Shown piece after piece: positions 47,957 through 56,954 of a stretch of 64,000 nt of DNA (positions are counted from its first letter, which is position 1; each line of letters starts with the position of its first letter). The stretch covers positions 806,001 through 870,000 of the forward strand of contig NC_021663.1 of the NCBI RefSeq assembly GCF_000418365.1. The letters run 5' to 3'. Source of the stretch: Corynebacterium terpenotabidum Y-11 (GTDB taxonomy: Bacteria; Actinomycetota; Actinomycetes; Mycobacteriales; Mycobacteriaceae). Below the pieces are notes generated by a model. The model worked only from the letters and a program-made list of their open reading frames with translations, ran no database searches and was not told the DNA's origin. A program made the position numbers and the translations under genes.

Positions 47957-48952
47957 ATGGCTGCAGCGCGAGCATCACACCCGGCGGAACAGGCATCGGT
48001 GTACCTCATCGTCGGTGGGGACGACTTTCTCGCCGAACGGCGTCGCCTGCAGGTTGTCGCACAGGTCAGGAAGGCTGCCGGGAACACTGACCTGCCCGTG
48101 GAGCTGCGGAAGGCCAGTGAGATCGACGCCGGGGAACTCGCCGAGCTGCTCAGTCCGTCGCTGTTCTCCGAGGACCGCATCGTCGCCGTCGCCGGGTTGG
48201 CGGAGGCGTCGAAGGACACCGCACAGCTGATTGAATCCGCCGTCGCCGATCCTGCCCCCGGCGTCCGCCTGATCCTCCAGCACACCGGAAAAGGTCGGCA
48301 GAAGGCGCTGGTCGCCTCGTTGCCGAAGACGGCACCCGCCGGCACCTTGCAGGTCCTGTCCGCCGAGGAGCTCAGGGGCAGGGAACGGGTCGCCTTCATT
48401 GACACAGAGTTCCGCGAGGCCGGGGTGCGGGTCAGCCCGGACGTCACCGAGGCTCTGCTCGACGCGGTGGGAACCGACCTGCGGGAACTGGCGAGTGCGG
48501 TGAGCCAGCTGGTCTCGGACACCGGCGGGCAGGTCACCGCCGCCGCCGTCCACCGCTACTACCAGGGGTCGGCGGAGGTCTCCGGGTTCGATGTCGCGGA
48601 ATTCGCCGTGTCCGGCCGTACTGATCAGGCGGTGGGGTCGGCGCGCCGGGCGCTGCAGCTCGGGGTGCCGCATGTGCTGCTGGCCTCGGCACTGTCGGGG
48701 ATGGTGGGGGATATCGCCAAGGTTCACGGGGTGGGGCGGATCAATGCCCGCCAGCAGGCCGCCGAGTTCGGGATGCCGCCGTGGAAGCTGGAGAAGACGG
48801 TGCGGTTGGCACGGACCTGGTCGGCGGCCGGGGTGGCGGCGGCGGTGCAGGTCGTCGCCGAGCTGGACGCCGGGGTGAAGGGGTGGGCGGCGGACCCGGA
48901 GTACGCCGTGGAGGACGCTGTCCGACGCATCTCCCTCCTCGCCCGGGAGTGA
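47957..48952 (+). CDS. holA: DNA polymerase III subunit delta
   Basis: Clamp-loader subunit that opens the sliding clamp. 331 residues. Seen: N-terminal VYLIVGGDDFLAERRRLQVV, the Walker-less AAA+ fold, SPSLFSEDRIVAVAGLAEAS, DLRELASAVSQLVSDTG, and C-terminal PPWKLEKTVRLARTWSAAG. The ATG at 47957 is set by the -10 at 7 nt. It is the last gene of the conserved backbone; accessory DNA follows. Confidence 0.92.
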   Translation: MAAARASHPAEQASVYLIVGGDDFLAERRRLQVVAQVRKAAGNTDLPVELRKASEIDAGELAELLSPSLFSEDRIVAVAGLAEASKDTAQLIESAVADPAPGVRLILQHTGKGRQKALVASLPKTAPAGTLQVLSAEELRGRERVAFIDTEFREAGVRVSPDVTEALLDAVGTDLRELASAVSQLVSDTGGQVTAAAVHRYYQGSAEVSGFDVAEFAVSGRTDQAVGSARRALQLGVPHVLLASALSGMVGDIAKVHGVGRINARQQAAEFGMPPWKLEKTVRLARTWSAAGVAAAVQVVAELDAGVKGWAADPEYAVEDAVRRISLLARE

Positions 48953-48984
48953 TACCGAGGGGCCCGGGCGGGGTGGCCGACACC

Positions 48985-49031
48985 GGGAATCACTCCGAGG
49001 GCTTGGCCGGGAATCACTCCGAGGGCTTGGC
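48985..49031. repeat. 24-bp-period direct repeat, 2 copies
   Basis: Two identical 23-bp copies, 48985-49007 and 49009-49031, each containing AATCACTCCGAGGGCTTGG. Confidence 0.85.
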
Positions 49032-49090
49032 GGGGGAGCCGACAACGGATACCGGCCCCTGGGCCGTGTGGGGGGTGGGGTGCAGCCCAG

Positions 49091-49170
49091 TCGATCGCGT
49101 CTGGTCGCGTGTGGTCGCGTGTGGTCACGTCTGATGGCGTCTGGTCACGTTTGGTCACGCCCGATCATGT
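49091..49170. repeat. 10-bp tandem repeat, about 8 copies
   Basis: Units approximate CTGGTCRCGT in strict 10-bp register (for example CTGGTCGCGT, GTGGTCGCGT, GTGGTCACGT, CTGATGGCGT, TTGGTCACGC), with more decayed units at both ends. The 10-bp period places the same bases on one face of the helix. Confidence 0.85.
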
Positions 49171-49437
49171 TGAACCGCTGGTGATCGCGAGATTCGCCAC
49201 CGCACAGGTCCCCGGAAAGCCCGGGATAGAACCCGTGAGGTGGCAGATTTCTGCGTGGGATGAGCGGCGGCGAGGAATGCTGGAACAGGACAGCAGCAGC
49301 GTACCGACGCCGGGGTGGGGAAAGCTGCGATTCGCTCCCAGGGTCACTGGGCACTGTGCGGGAGCGGTATCAAGCGGGCTTCACCGTCGCTACTAGTACC
49401 GCGGTGCGGAATTCAGGTACCTGACTTCAGCACCCGC

Positions 49438-49518
49438 GTACTACTGCTGACGTGGTGAGGTTCGGTACTACTGCTGGCGTGGTGGGGTTTCAGTACCACT
49501 ACCGGCATCGTGACTGGT
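49438..49518. repeat. 27-bp-period repeat, 2 good copies and 1 decayed
   Basis: Copies start GTACTACTGCTGACGTGGTG and GTACTACTGCTGGCGTGGTG; a third, AGTACCACTACCGGCATCGT, is diverged. Confidence 0.7.
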
Positions 49519-49550
49519 GGGAGGGGCCAGCAGGAGCAGTGCCGGAGAAT

Positions 49551-51068
49551 CTATCCGGTGAACAGGCCCGCGGCCTTGATCGCGGTCTGGATCACGCCGT
49601 AGGACAGGGCAGCCACCACGATGAGCGCCAGACCCGAGGCCACCGTCGTGTACAGGCCACCCACGTCCGCCGGGCCGGTGCCGTTCGTCCGAGCGTCAGA
49701 GGCCTGGGCCGCGGCGGCACGATCAGCCTGCAACTTTGCCTCGACGACCGCCGGGTCCTCGTAATGGCGCTCATCGACCTTGGTGACCAGCAGGTTCGCA
49801 ATGAAGCCGACGACCAGCACGCCGACCATGATGAACAGGGACAGCTGGTAGAGCTCGAAGCCGGTATGCCCGGCGTCCTCCTGAGACTCGACCACGGTGT
49901 TCACGATCAGTGGGCCGGCGATACCGGCGGCCGACCAGGCGGTGAGCAGGCGACCGTGGATCGCGCCGACCTGGTACGTGCCGAAGAGGTCCTTGAGGTA
50001 GGCCGGGATCGTGGCGAACCCGCCGCCGTAGAAGGAGAGGATGACCAGCGCACAGATCACGAACAGTGCCAGGGAGTGGGAACCGAGGCTGGCCAGCAGC
50101 AGGTACAGCAGTGAACCCAATCCCAGGTAGAGAATGTAGGTGTTCTTTCGGCCGATGTAGTCGGAGACGGTGGACCAGACGAAGCGTCCTCCCATGTTGA
50201 ACAGTGACAGCAGGCCGACGAAGCCGCCGGCGGCGACTGCGGTGATCGCGAAGGAGTTCTGGATCATCGGCGAGGCGGACTCCAGGATGCCGATACCCGC
50301 GGTGACGTTGGTGAACAGGACGATCCACAGCAGCCAGAACTGCGGGGTCCGCATCGCGGAGTTCACCGGGACATGGCCGTTGGTCTGCAGTCCCTTCGCC
50401 GGGGTGGTGGCGGGGTTGAACCCGGCGGGCCGCCAGTCGGGGTGGGGCAGTCGGATGACGATGGCGCCCAGGGTGATGACCACGAGGTAGAGGATCGCCA
50501 GGGTGAGGAACGTCGCCGGCATGCCCGGGGTCAGGGAGTCAGGGTCGTCGCTGAACAGTGCCATGAGGTCGTTGGACAGGGGGCTGGCGATCAGCGCACC
50601 GCCACCGAAGCCCATGATCGCCAGGCCGGTCGCCAGGCCGGGGCGGTCGGGGAACCACTTCATCAGCGTGGAGACCGGGGAGATGTAGCCGATGCCCAGG
50701 CCGATGCCGCCGATGAAGCCGTAGCCGAAGTAGACCAGCCACAGCTGGTCGGTCCAGATCCCCAGGGTGGCGATGAAGAAACCGGTCACCCAGAAGCTTC
50801 CCGAGGCGACCATCGCCTTGCGCGGCCCGACGTGCTCCACCCACGGGCCGACGATGGCGGCGGAGATGCCGAGCATGGCGATGGCCAGGGAGAAGATCCA
50901 GCCGGTGGCAACTTCGCCGACGTCGAAATGCTCGGCGAGCGGGGACTTGAACACCGAGAAGGCGTAGGCCTGCCCGATGCTGAGATGAATGGCCAACGCG
51001 GCGGCGGGGATGAGCCACCGGTTGAAGTTCACGGGCGCGATGATGGCGTCCCGATCGAGTACGGACAC
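49551..51068 (-). CDS. MFS transporter of the OFA (oxalate/formate antiporter) type
   Basis: About 505 residues, 12 membrane helices plus a C-terminal charged segment and a last helix near the end. Seen: NFNRWLIPAAALAIHLSIGQ, YAFSVFKSPLAEHFDV, GYGFIGGIGLGIGYISPVST, MGFGGGALIASPLS, ending LSYGVIQTAIKAAGLFTG. These are hallmarks of OFA-family carboxylate transporters. The GTG at 51068 is preferred because AAGGAG lies 9 nt upstream; the ATG at 51092 lacks one. With the neighbouring CoA-transferase and dehydrogenase genes a dicarboxylate such as glutarate is a reasonable substrate guess. Confidence 0.82.
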   Translation of the reverse strand: MSVLDRDAIIAPVNFNRWLIPAAALAIHLSIGQAYAFSVFKSPLAEHFDVGEVATGWIFSLAIAMLGISAAIVGPWVEHVGPRKAMVASGSFWVTGFFIATLGIWTDQLWLVYFGYGFIGGIGLGIGYISPVSTLMKWFPDRPGLATGLAIMGFGGGALIASPLSNDLMALFSDDPDSLTPGMPATFLTLAILYLVVITLGAIVIRLPHPDWRPAGFNPATTPAKGLQTNGHVPVNSAMRTPQFWLLWIVLFTNVTAGIGILESASPMIQNSFAITAVAAGGFVGLLSLFNMGGRFVWSTVSDYIGRKNTYILYLGLGSLLYLLLASLGSHSLALFVICALVILSFYGGGFATIPAYLKDLFGTYQVGAIHGRLLTAWSAAGIAGPLIVNTVVESQEDAGHTGFELYQLSLFIMVGVLVVGFIANLLVTKVDERHYEDPAVVEAKLQADRAAAAQASDARTNGTGPADVGGLYTTVASGLALIVVAALSYGVIQTAIKAAGLFTG

Positions 51069-51176
51069 GTGGGGGTTCTCCTTCGACGTCATAAGGTCAC
51101 GCCGAATGTACCTTTCGTGAAACCGAACGTATGCCTCAGCTCACCTCGGGTGCCCCCGGGGCGGCCTGCGGCTCAG

Positions 51177-51182
51177 TACCCT
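51177..51182 (+). promoter_or_regulatory. -10 element of the aldehyde dehydrogenase gene (leaderless)
   Basis: TACCCT, 6 nt before the ATG at 51189, in the 120-bp divergent region with the transporter. Confidence 0.45.
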
Positions 51183-51188
51183 GGGGTC

Positions 51189-52664
51189 ATGTCTGAGCTT
51201 CCCACGTTGCCCACCACGTTCGCCGAACTGCTGCCCATCGTCACTGTTCCCCTGGAGCGGCGTCCGGACGGGGACGTCGTCTCCTCCCGGGCAGTCCATG
51301 ATCCCGCCACCGGCCAGGTCATCGGGTTGGCTCCCGTCCATGGTGCCGAGGAGGTCCACGAGGCTGTCGCGGTCGCGAAGGATATCCAGCCCGAGTGGGC
51401 GTCCTGGTCCCATGCGGAGCGTTCCGCGGTGCTGAACCGTGCGGCGGACGCGGTGGACGCCGTCGCCGAACCACTGGCCGAACTGCTCAGTCGGGAGACC
51501 GGCAAGCCGCTCAACGGGCCCAACGCCCGCTTCGAGGTCGGGGCGTGTTCGGCGTGGCTGCGGGCCGCAGCGTCCCTCGAGGTGCCGGAGGAGACGGTGG
51601 TCGATGACGGGGAGACGTATGCGACGCTGACGTGGCGTCCGGTGGGGATCGTCGGGGCGATCGGGCCGTGGAACTGGCCGATGATGATCAGTATCTGGCA
51701 GATCGCCCCGGCCCTGCGGATGGGCAATGCGGTGATCCTCAAGCCGTCAGAGAACACCACCCTGTCGGTGCGGGCGTTGGGTTGGGTACTCAACCAGGTT
51801 CTGCCCGCCGGCGTGCTCACCGTCGTGCCCGGGGAGCGCGAGGTCGGTGCGGTCATCGCCGGGCACCCGGACATCCGCAAGGTGATGTTCACCGGCTCCA
51901 CCGCGACCGGACGACGCATCGTCGAGGCCAGTGCGGGCAACCTCAAGCGGCTGACGCTGGAACTCGGCGGCAATGACGCCGGGATCGTCCTGTCGGATCT
52001 CTTCGACGACGCCTCGGACGAGCGACGCCGGGAGATCGCGGAGACCCTGTTCTGGGGCGCGTTCATCAACACCGGTCAGACCTGTGCCGCGCTCAAGCGG
52101 CTCTACGTACCGGACGCGATCTACGACGAGGTCTGTGACGCGCTGCTGTCCGTGGCGCGCGAGGTGCCGATGGGCGTCGGCCTGGAGGAGGAGAACCTGC
52201 TGGGTCCGCTGCAGAACCCGGCGCAATTCGACATCGTCGACCGGCTCGTGGAGGACGCGAAGGCGTCCGGTGCCCGGGTGCTGTGCGGTGGATTCCCGGA
52301 CCGGGACGCACCGGGCAACTTCTACCCGACGACGCTCGTCGCCGACATTGACGGGGATGCCGCGCTCGTCACCGAGGAGCAGTTCGGCCCGGTACTGCCG
52401 ATCATCCGGTACACCGACCTGGATGTGGCGGTGGCGGAGGCGAACCGGCTGGAGGCGGGGCTGGGTGCCTCGGTGTGGTCGGCGGACGCGGTGGCGGCCC
52501 GCGAGGTCGCGGCCCGGCTGGAGGCGGGCACCGTGTGGATCAACAACCATGGTGCCGTGGATCCGCGGATCCCCTTCGGCGGCGTGAAGGGCTCGGGCTA
52601 CGGCCTGGAGTTCGGGGTCGAAGGGCTCAAAGCGGTGGCGGTCGCCCAGGTGATCAACGGGTGA
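51189..52664 (+). CDS. NAD(P)-dependent aldehyde dehydrogenase
   Basis: 491 residues, full-length ALDH. Seen: VGIVGAIGPWNWPMMISIWQ, GNAVILKPSENTTLSVRALG, the cofactor loop KVMFTGSTATGRRIVEASAG, the general-base Glu in LTLELGGNDAGIVL, the nucleophile Cys in NTGQTCAALKRLYVP, and EEQFGPVLPIIRY. The substrate cannot be read from sequence; the surrounding glutarate-type genes make a semialdehyde of a C4-C5 dicarboxylate plausible. Its 3' end overlaps the CoA-transferase gene by 11 bp, tail to tail. Confidence 0.88.
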   Translation: MSELPTLPTTFAELLPIVTVPLERRPDGDVVSSRAVHDPATGQVIGLAPVHGAEEVHEAVAVAKDIQPEWASWSHAERSAVLNRAADAVDAVAEPLAELLSRETGKPLNGPNARFEVGACSAWLRAAASLEVPEETVVDDGETYATLTWRPVGIVGAIGPWNWPMMISIWQIAPALRMGNAVILKPSENTTLSVRALGWVLNQVLPAGVLTVVPGEREVGAVIAGHPDIRKVMFTGSTATGRRIVEASAGNLKRLTLELGGNDAGIVLSDLFDDASDERRREIAETLFWGAFINTGQTCAALKRLYVPDAIYDEVCDALLSVAREVPMGVGLEEENLLGPLQNPAQFDIVDRLVEDAKASGARVLCGGFPDRDAPGNFYPTTLVADIDGDAALVTEEQFGPVLPIIRYTDLDVAVAEANRLEAGLGASVWSADAVAAREVAARLEAGTVWINNHGAVDPRIPFGGVKGSGYGLEFGVEGLKAVAVAQVING

Positions 52665-53787
52665 TGCGCGCCGGGCTGTCCGGCAGGCGTGGGGCGGGGG
52701 AACGGTAGCTCACCGGGGTCGCGGACAGGGTCAGCGGATTGCGGACCGAGCGACTGCCGGCGATGTCCACCACCGGATCCAGGCCGAGGGATTCGGCGAA
52801 GGAGAAGGCGTCGGCCATGTCGTTGACCGGCCCGGCCGGGACCCCGGCCTCGCGCAGCAGCCCGAACCACTCGTCGGCGGTCCGGGTCGCCAGGCGTTCC
52901 CTGATGACCGGGACAAGCTCGTCGCGGTGGGCGACCCGCTGCGGATTGGTGGCGAAGCGGGGGTCGTCGACCATCTTCGGTATCTCCAGCACCGCGCAGA
53001 GCCGGCGGTAGAGACTGTCGTTGCCTGCCGCCACCGCCAGGTCACCTGCGGCGGTGGGGAAGACCTCGTAGGGGGCGATCGAGGGGTGCCGGTTGCCCAT
53101 CGGACCGGTGACCAGTCCGGCCCCGGCGTACGCGGCGGACTGGTTGACCAAGGAGGCGAGGCTGCAGGACATGAGGTCGGTCTCCACCTGCTGGCCGCGC
53201 CCGGTGCGGTCACGGTGGTGCAGGGCGGCGAGGATACCCATGCCCAGATGGAGGCCGGTGAGCACGTCGATGACGGCCACCCCGACCTTCACCGGGTGGT
53301 CGGCGTCCGGCCCGGTCACCGACATCATCCCGCCGACGGCCTGGACGACGAGGTCGTAACCGCCGAGTTCCGCAGCCTCCTCGGAGGTACCGAATCCGGA
53401 GAGGGACGCGTAGATGATCCCGGGGTTGTCCGCGGACACGGTGGCGTAGCCCAGGCCGAGGCGTTCCATGACCCTGGGGCGGAAGTTGTGGACCAGGATG
53501 TCGGCGCGGGATGCGAGGTCCCGGGCCTGCTCCAGCCCTTCCGGGGTCTGCAGATCAACGGCGAGGGACCGCTTGTTCCGGTTGACCCCGGCGAAGTAGG
53601 TGGCCTGGCCGTCGGGACCGTAGGGCGGGCCCCAGTGCCGGGTGTCGTCACCACTGCCGGGTCGTTCGACCTTGATGACTTCGGCGCCCATGTCCGCCAG
53701 CATCATGGTGGCGTAGGGGCCGGCCAGGACCCGGGAGAAGTCGGCGACGATGATGCCGTCGAGTGCTCCGGTGGCGCTGTGGGTCAC
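52654..53787 (-). CDS. CaiB/BaiF family CoA-transferase, probably succinyl-CoA:glutarate type
   Basis: 377 residues, class III CoA-transferase. Seen: VADFSRVLAGPYATMMLADM, GAEVIKVERPGSGDDTRHWG, NRNKRSLAVDL, GFGTSEEAAELGGYDLVVQA, and GRGQQVETDLMSCSLASLVN. In formyl-CoA transferase the catalytic Asp follows Gln-x-Val; here that position is Glu with an Asp two residues later. The start is GTG, overlapping the gcdH stop by 4 nt, so the two are co-translated. Coupling to glutaryl-CoA dehydrogenase suggests it activates glutarate; this is inference from context. Confidence 0.83.
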   Translation of the reverse strand: MTHSATGALDGIIVADFSRVLAGPYATMMLADMGAEVIKVERPGSGDDTRHWGPPYGPDGQATYFAGVNRNKRSLAVDLQTPEGLEQARDLASRADILVHNFRPRVMERLGLGYATVSADNPGIIYASLSGFGTSEEAAELGGYDLVVQAVGGMMSVTGPDADHPVKVGVAVIDVLTGLHLGMGILAALHHRDRTGRGQQVETDLMSCSLASLVNQSAAYAGAGLVTGPMGNRHPSIAPYEVFPTAAGDLAVAAGNDSLYRRLCAVLEIPKMVDDPRFATNPQRVAHRDELVPVIRERLATRTADEWFGLLREAGVPAGPVNDMADAFSFAESLGLDPVVDIAGSRSVRNPLTLSATPVSYRSPAPRLPDSPARITR

Positions 53788-54950
53788 CGGAAGGCCTGCT
53801 CGCCGGTGAGCTCCTTACCGATAATGAGCTGGTGCATTTCGGCGGTTCCCTCGTAGGTCAGCACGGATTCGAGGTTGTTGGCGTGACGCAGCGGGGAGTA
53901 CTCCAGAGTGATGCCGGAGGCGCCGAGGAGGGTGCGGCATTCGCGGGTGATTTCCAGGGCGATGCGGGTGGAGTTCAGCTTGCCGACGCTGACCTGGTGC
54001 GCGGAGAGCGTCCCGGCGTCCTTCAACCGACCGATCTGCAGGGCCAGCAGGACGGACTTGTCGAGCTCCACGGTCATGTCGGCCAGCTTGGCCTGGGTGA
54101 GCTGGAAGGCACTGAGCGGACGGTCGAAGACCTGGCGGGTATTCGTGTAGTCGATGGCGGTGGCGAGGGCGTCCCGTGCGGCGCCCAGGGCGCCCCAGAC
54201 GATGCCGTAGCGAGCTTCGTTGAGGCAGGACAGCGGGCCGCGCAGGGAGCTGACGCCGGGCAGTCGGCGGGAGTCGGGGATCCGGCAGTCATCGAGGACG
54301 ATTTCGCCGGTGACCGAGGCCCGCAGTGACAGTTTGCGGTGGATTTCCGGCGTGGTGAAGCCGGCGTCCCCCTTCTCGAGGATGAATCCGGCGAAACCGT
54401 CCACGGTCTTCGCCCAGACCACGGCGACGTCGGCGACCGGGGCGTTGGTGATCCACATCTTCGTACCGTTGAGCACCCAGTCGTCTCCGTCGCGCTCGGC
54501 GCGGGTCTTCATGCTGGCGGGGTTGGAACCGGCGTCCGGCTCGGTGAGGCCGAAGCAGCCGATGAATTCGCCGGCGGCCATCTTCGGCAGGTAGGTCTCC
54601 TTCTGTTCCTCGGATCCCCAGTGGTGGATGGCGAACATCGCCAGGGAGCCCTGGACGGAGACGAAGGAGCGCAGGCCGGAGTCGACGGCTTCGATCTCCA
54701 TGCAGGCCAGGCCGTAGGAGACGGCGGAGGTTCCGGCGCAGCCGTAGCCGTCCAGGTGCATTCCGAGGACGCCGAGCTCGCCGAATTTCGGTGCGAGTTC
54801 CTTCGCGGGCAGGGTCGCGTTCTCGAACCAGTCGGCGACGTGCGGGGAGAGTTCGCGGGCGCCGAAGTCGGCGACGGCGTCGCGGAGCATCTGCTCCTCG
54901 TCGGTGAGCAGGGATTCGAAGTCGATGAAGCCGAGGGGGGTCGTGGTCAT
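53784..54950 (-). CDS. gcdH: Glutaryl-CoA dehydrogenase
   Basis: FAD enzyme that oxidises and decarboxylates glutaryl-CoA to crotonyl-CoA. 388 residues, acyl-CoA dehydrogenase fold. Seen: DSGLRSFVSVQGSLAMFAIH and IGCFGLTEPDAGSNPASMKT, characteristic of this subgroup; VLNGTKMWITNAPVADVAVV; NEARYGIVWGALGAARDAL; and the catalytic Glu in LTYEGTAEMHQLIIGKELTG. The ATG follows AGGAGA by 5-6 nt. It is transcribed away from the IclR-type gene, with direct repeats between them. Confidence 0.9.
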   Translation of the reverse strand: MTTTPLGFIDFESLLTDEEQMLRDAVADFGARELSPHVADWFENATLPAKELAPKFGELGVLGMHLDGYGCAGTSAVSYGLACMEIEAVDSGLRSFVSVQGSLAMFAIHHWGSEEQKETYLPKMAAGEFIGCFGLTEPDAGSNPASMKTRAERDGDDWVLNGTKMWITNAPVADVAVVWAKTVDGFAGFILEKGDAGFTTPEIHRKLSLRASVTGEIVLDDCRIPDSRRLPGVSSLRGPLSCLNEARYGIVWGALGAARDALATAIDYTNTRQVFDRPLSAFQLTQAKLADMTVELDKSVLLALQIGRLKDAGTLSAHQVSVGKLNSTRIALEITRECRTLLGASGITLEYSPLRHANNLESVLTYEGTAEMHQLIIGKELTGEQAFR

Positions 54951-55000
54951 GGTGTTCTCCTGGTGTCGTCCGGCCGGTCGGGTGGTGGTCCGGTCGGTTG

Positions 55001-55025
55001 AGTGGTGGTTGAAGTGGTGGTTGAG
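55001..55025. promoter_or_regulatory. Direct repeats in the gcdH/iclR divergent region
   Basis: GTGGTGGTTGA occurs at 55002-55012 and 55014-55024 (12-bp period), in the control region shared by the catabolic genes and the regulator. It could be the regulator's binding site. Confidence 0.3.
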
Positions 55026-55085
55026 CGGATCTGTGGTGGAACGGGGGTGGGCGCGTAGTCAGGGGCCCCGGCCCCGAAGGTGATC

Positions 55086-55091
55086 TAGTCT
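55086..55091 (+). promoter_or_regulatory. -10 element of the IclR-type gene (leaderless)
   Basis: TAGTCT, 6 nt before the ATG at 55098. Confidence 0.45.
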
Positions 55092-55097
55092 GTGGCC

Positions 55098-55856
55098 ATG
55101 ACGCCACGTCCTTCGCTGATTCCCGGTGCCGGTTCGCACCGACCCCACCACCGGACCGTCGACCGGATCTCCGTGATCCTGGAGGCCGTGGCCCGGTCGA
55201 CGGTTCCCATGGGCCTTTCCGAGATCGCCGCGGCGGCAGATGCGCCGGTCAGCTCCACGCAGTCGCTGGTCAACGGACTCGCTGCCAGCGGATATCTCGA
55301 TGAGGTGGACCGTGGTTACCGGTTGGGGTTGGCACCGTATTTCCTGGCCACACTGGCCGGGATTCGGCCGGTGGATCAGGTCACGCACCAGATGCTGGAG
55401 ACGGTCGTGGCGGGGACGGGCGCGGTGGCGGTGGTGGCGGTTCTCGTCGGTGGCAGTGTCTTCTACGTTGACTATGCCGTCGATGATCCCGACTACGCGT
55501 ATCTGGCCCAGAACCGTCTGCGTCGTTCGCCGCTGGAGACGTCCGCCGGGTGGGTCCTGTTGTCCGGCCGTGATGTGGAGGAGACGTGGCGGCAATTGTC
55601 CCTCGATGAGGACGCCGGCTCCGATCGGGACCTGGTGAACGCGTTCGAGAAGGCTTACCCGGATATCCGGGCGACCGGGGAGTGTGCGGCTCCGGGGGTG
55701 GCCAGCAATGGTGCGGATGGTGTGGCGGTGTCGGTGACGGACCGTGGCCAGGTGGTGGCGGCGGTGTCCCTGATTGCGAGGGAGGAGCATATTCGGTTGC
55801 ACGCCGGGGAACTGCTGGCCCGGCTGCGGGAGCAGCGGGGGCAGTGGGACCGGTGA
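55098..55856 (+). CDS. IclR-type transcriptional regulator
   Basis: 252 residues. Seen: N-terminal winged HTH (VDRISVILEAVARSTVPMGL, then SEIAAAADAPVSSTQSLVNG) and an IclR-like effector domain (AVVAVLVGGSVFYVDYAVDD; SPLETSAGWVLLSGR). The effector domain is shorter than usual. Divergent placement from gcdH and the CoA-transferase makes it the likely controller of that pair, with a CoA-pathway acid as effector; inference. GTG 55092 is an alternative start. Confidence 0.8.
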   Translation: MTPRPSLIPGAGSHRPHHRTVDRISVILEAVARSTVPMGLSEIAAAADAPVSSTQSLVNGLAASGYLDEVDRGYRLGLAPYFLATLAGIRPVDQVTHQMLETVVAGTGAVAVVAVLVGGSVFYVDYAVDDPDYAYLAQNRLRRSPLETSAGWVLLSGRDVEETWRQLSLDEDAGSDRDLVNAFEKAYPDIRATGECAAPGVASNGADGVAVSVTDRGQVVAAVSLIAREEHIRLHAGELLARLREQRGQWDR

Positions 55857-55897
55857 CCGCATGACGCCCCTTCCCGGTGTTTACGTAAATAGGTAAT

Positions 55898-55919
55898 CAC
55901 TTACTGATTTCAGTAGGTG
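55898..55919. terminator. Hairpin after the IclR-type gene
   Basis: CACTTACTG-ATTT-CAGTAGGTG, 9-bp stem with one wobble and a 4-nt loop, in a locally AT-rich stretch that also has the palindrome TTACGTAA (55881-55888). It is either a terminator or a protein site. Confidence 0.45.
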
Positions 55920-56014
55920 AAATGGTTACGCAGAGTGAACCAGGTCACTGTCGTCCTGGCAAGGGGCGGTGCTGATCGGCCGGGACCGTACCCCCGTTCT
56001 GGGGCGGTGTGGTC

Positions 56015-56954
56015 TCATGTCTTGGGCCAGGCGACGATCGCGGCCAGGACAGCAGCTCCGTGGTAAACCACCGCCAACTTGTTGTGCCTGTTAGCCCGGC
56101 CCCGCCACCGCTTGAGTCGGGTGAATGACCGCTCTTTGAATAACCGCTCTGCCACAATTGCGACCCTGGTACGCCTCCCAGTCCATCGACGGTGGCCGAC
56201 CCCGTGAGCCTATGCGTTTACGGGCGTTTATGGTGTCCACCTTCTTCCGGGATCACCGCGGTGATCCTCCGGTCCCGCAGACACTCCCGATTCGACCTAC
56301 TCGGATACGCGCGGTCCGCCTTCACCACTTCAGGCCTGGTCCGCGGCCGGCCCGGACGCCCTGCCGACTGAGGGACCCGGACATCGTCAATGACCGTCGG
56401 CAGCACCATCCCGTCGTTATACGGGCTTCCGGTGTCCAGCACCGACAACGGGCGACCTTTCCTGTCGACTGCGTGTTGGATCTTGGTGCTCAGTCCTCCC
56501 TTCGACCGATTAATCCCGTGACCTGCCGGTTCGCAGTCGTCAAGGTCAGGGCAGCCCCGATTCTTGTCCTTCGACAGTGCCCCCTGTGTGCTGGTCAGGG
56601 CGGGTTGTGTTCGTCGCGTGGCTGATGGGCATGGTTGATCGTCGTGTCGACCGAGACGATCCACCTGATCCGCCCAGCGGCGTCAGCGGCGGTGAGCAGG
56701 GACTGCAGGATCCGGTCCCAGGTCCCATCGACGGTGTAGCGGCGGTGTCGTTGCCGTACCGTCTGCCAGGGGCCGAAGTGTTCGGGCAGGTCACGCCAGG
56801 GAATCCCGGTGCAGTACCGGTAAAGCACCCCGTCGAGGATCTGACGGGAGTGTTCCGGAACGGAAGCCCCCTCCCGTCGTCACCGGTCATCGGCGAGCTG
56901 TTGGTGGCGGTCGGTGGCGGCCATGACCCCGGTGTGACGGGGCACAGCCACCAT
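56015..56954 (-). pseudogene. Decayed IS5-type (IS427-like) transposase
   Basis: Reading the minus strand in shifting frames gives the expected DDE transposase order: LYRYCTGIPWRDLPEHFGPW, then DGTWDRILQSLLTAADAAGR, IVSVDTTINHAHQ (first Asp), then in another frame INRSKGGLSTKIQHAVDRKG, GRPRTRPEVVKADRAYPSRS (second Asp), RRITAVIPEE, and in yet another frame MDWEAYQGRN and ERLFKERSFTRLKRWRGRAN (Glu region), ending AAIVAWPKT. Besides the orfA/orfB shift normal for this group there are at least two further frame breaks, including one extra base near 56165. The element is dead. Terminal inverted repeats were not identified. Confidence 0.8.

Larger units (their letters stand above)
48953..49550. 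other. 598-bp gene-free stretch made largely of short tandem repeats
   Basis: No supported gene. It contains three separate minisatellites (listed individually), with no CRISPR-like spacer pattern and no tRNA. In other corynebacteria rpsT is near holA (from memory); it is not here. The stretch marks the junction between backbone and accessory DNA. Confidence 0.7.

Noticed and set aside
49091..49170. Possible replication-origin iterons
   Set aside because: No DnaA boxes, rep gene or plasmid functions nearby; the 10-bp unit does not match a known iteron.
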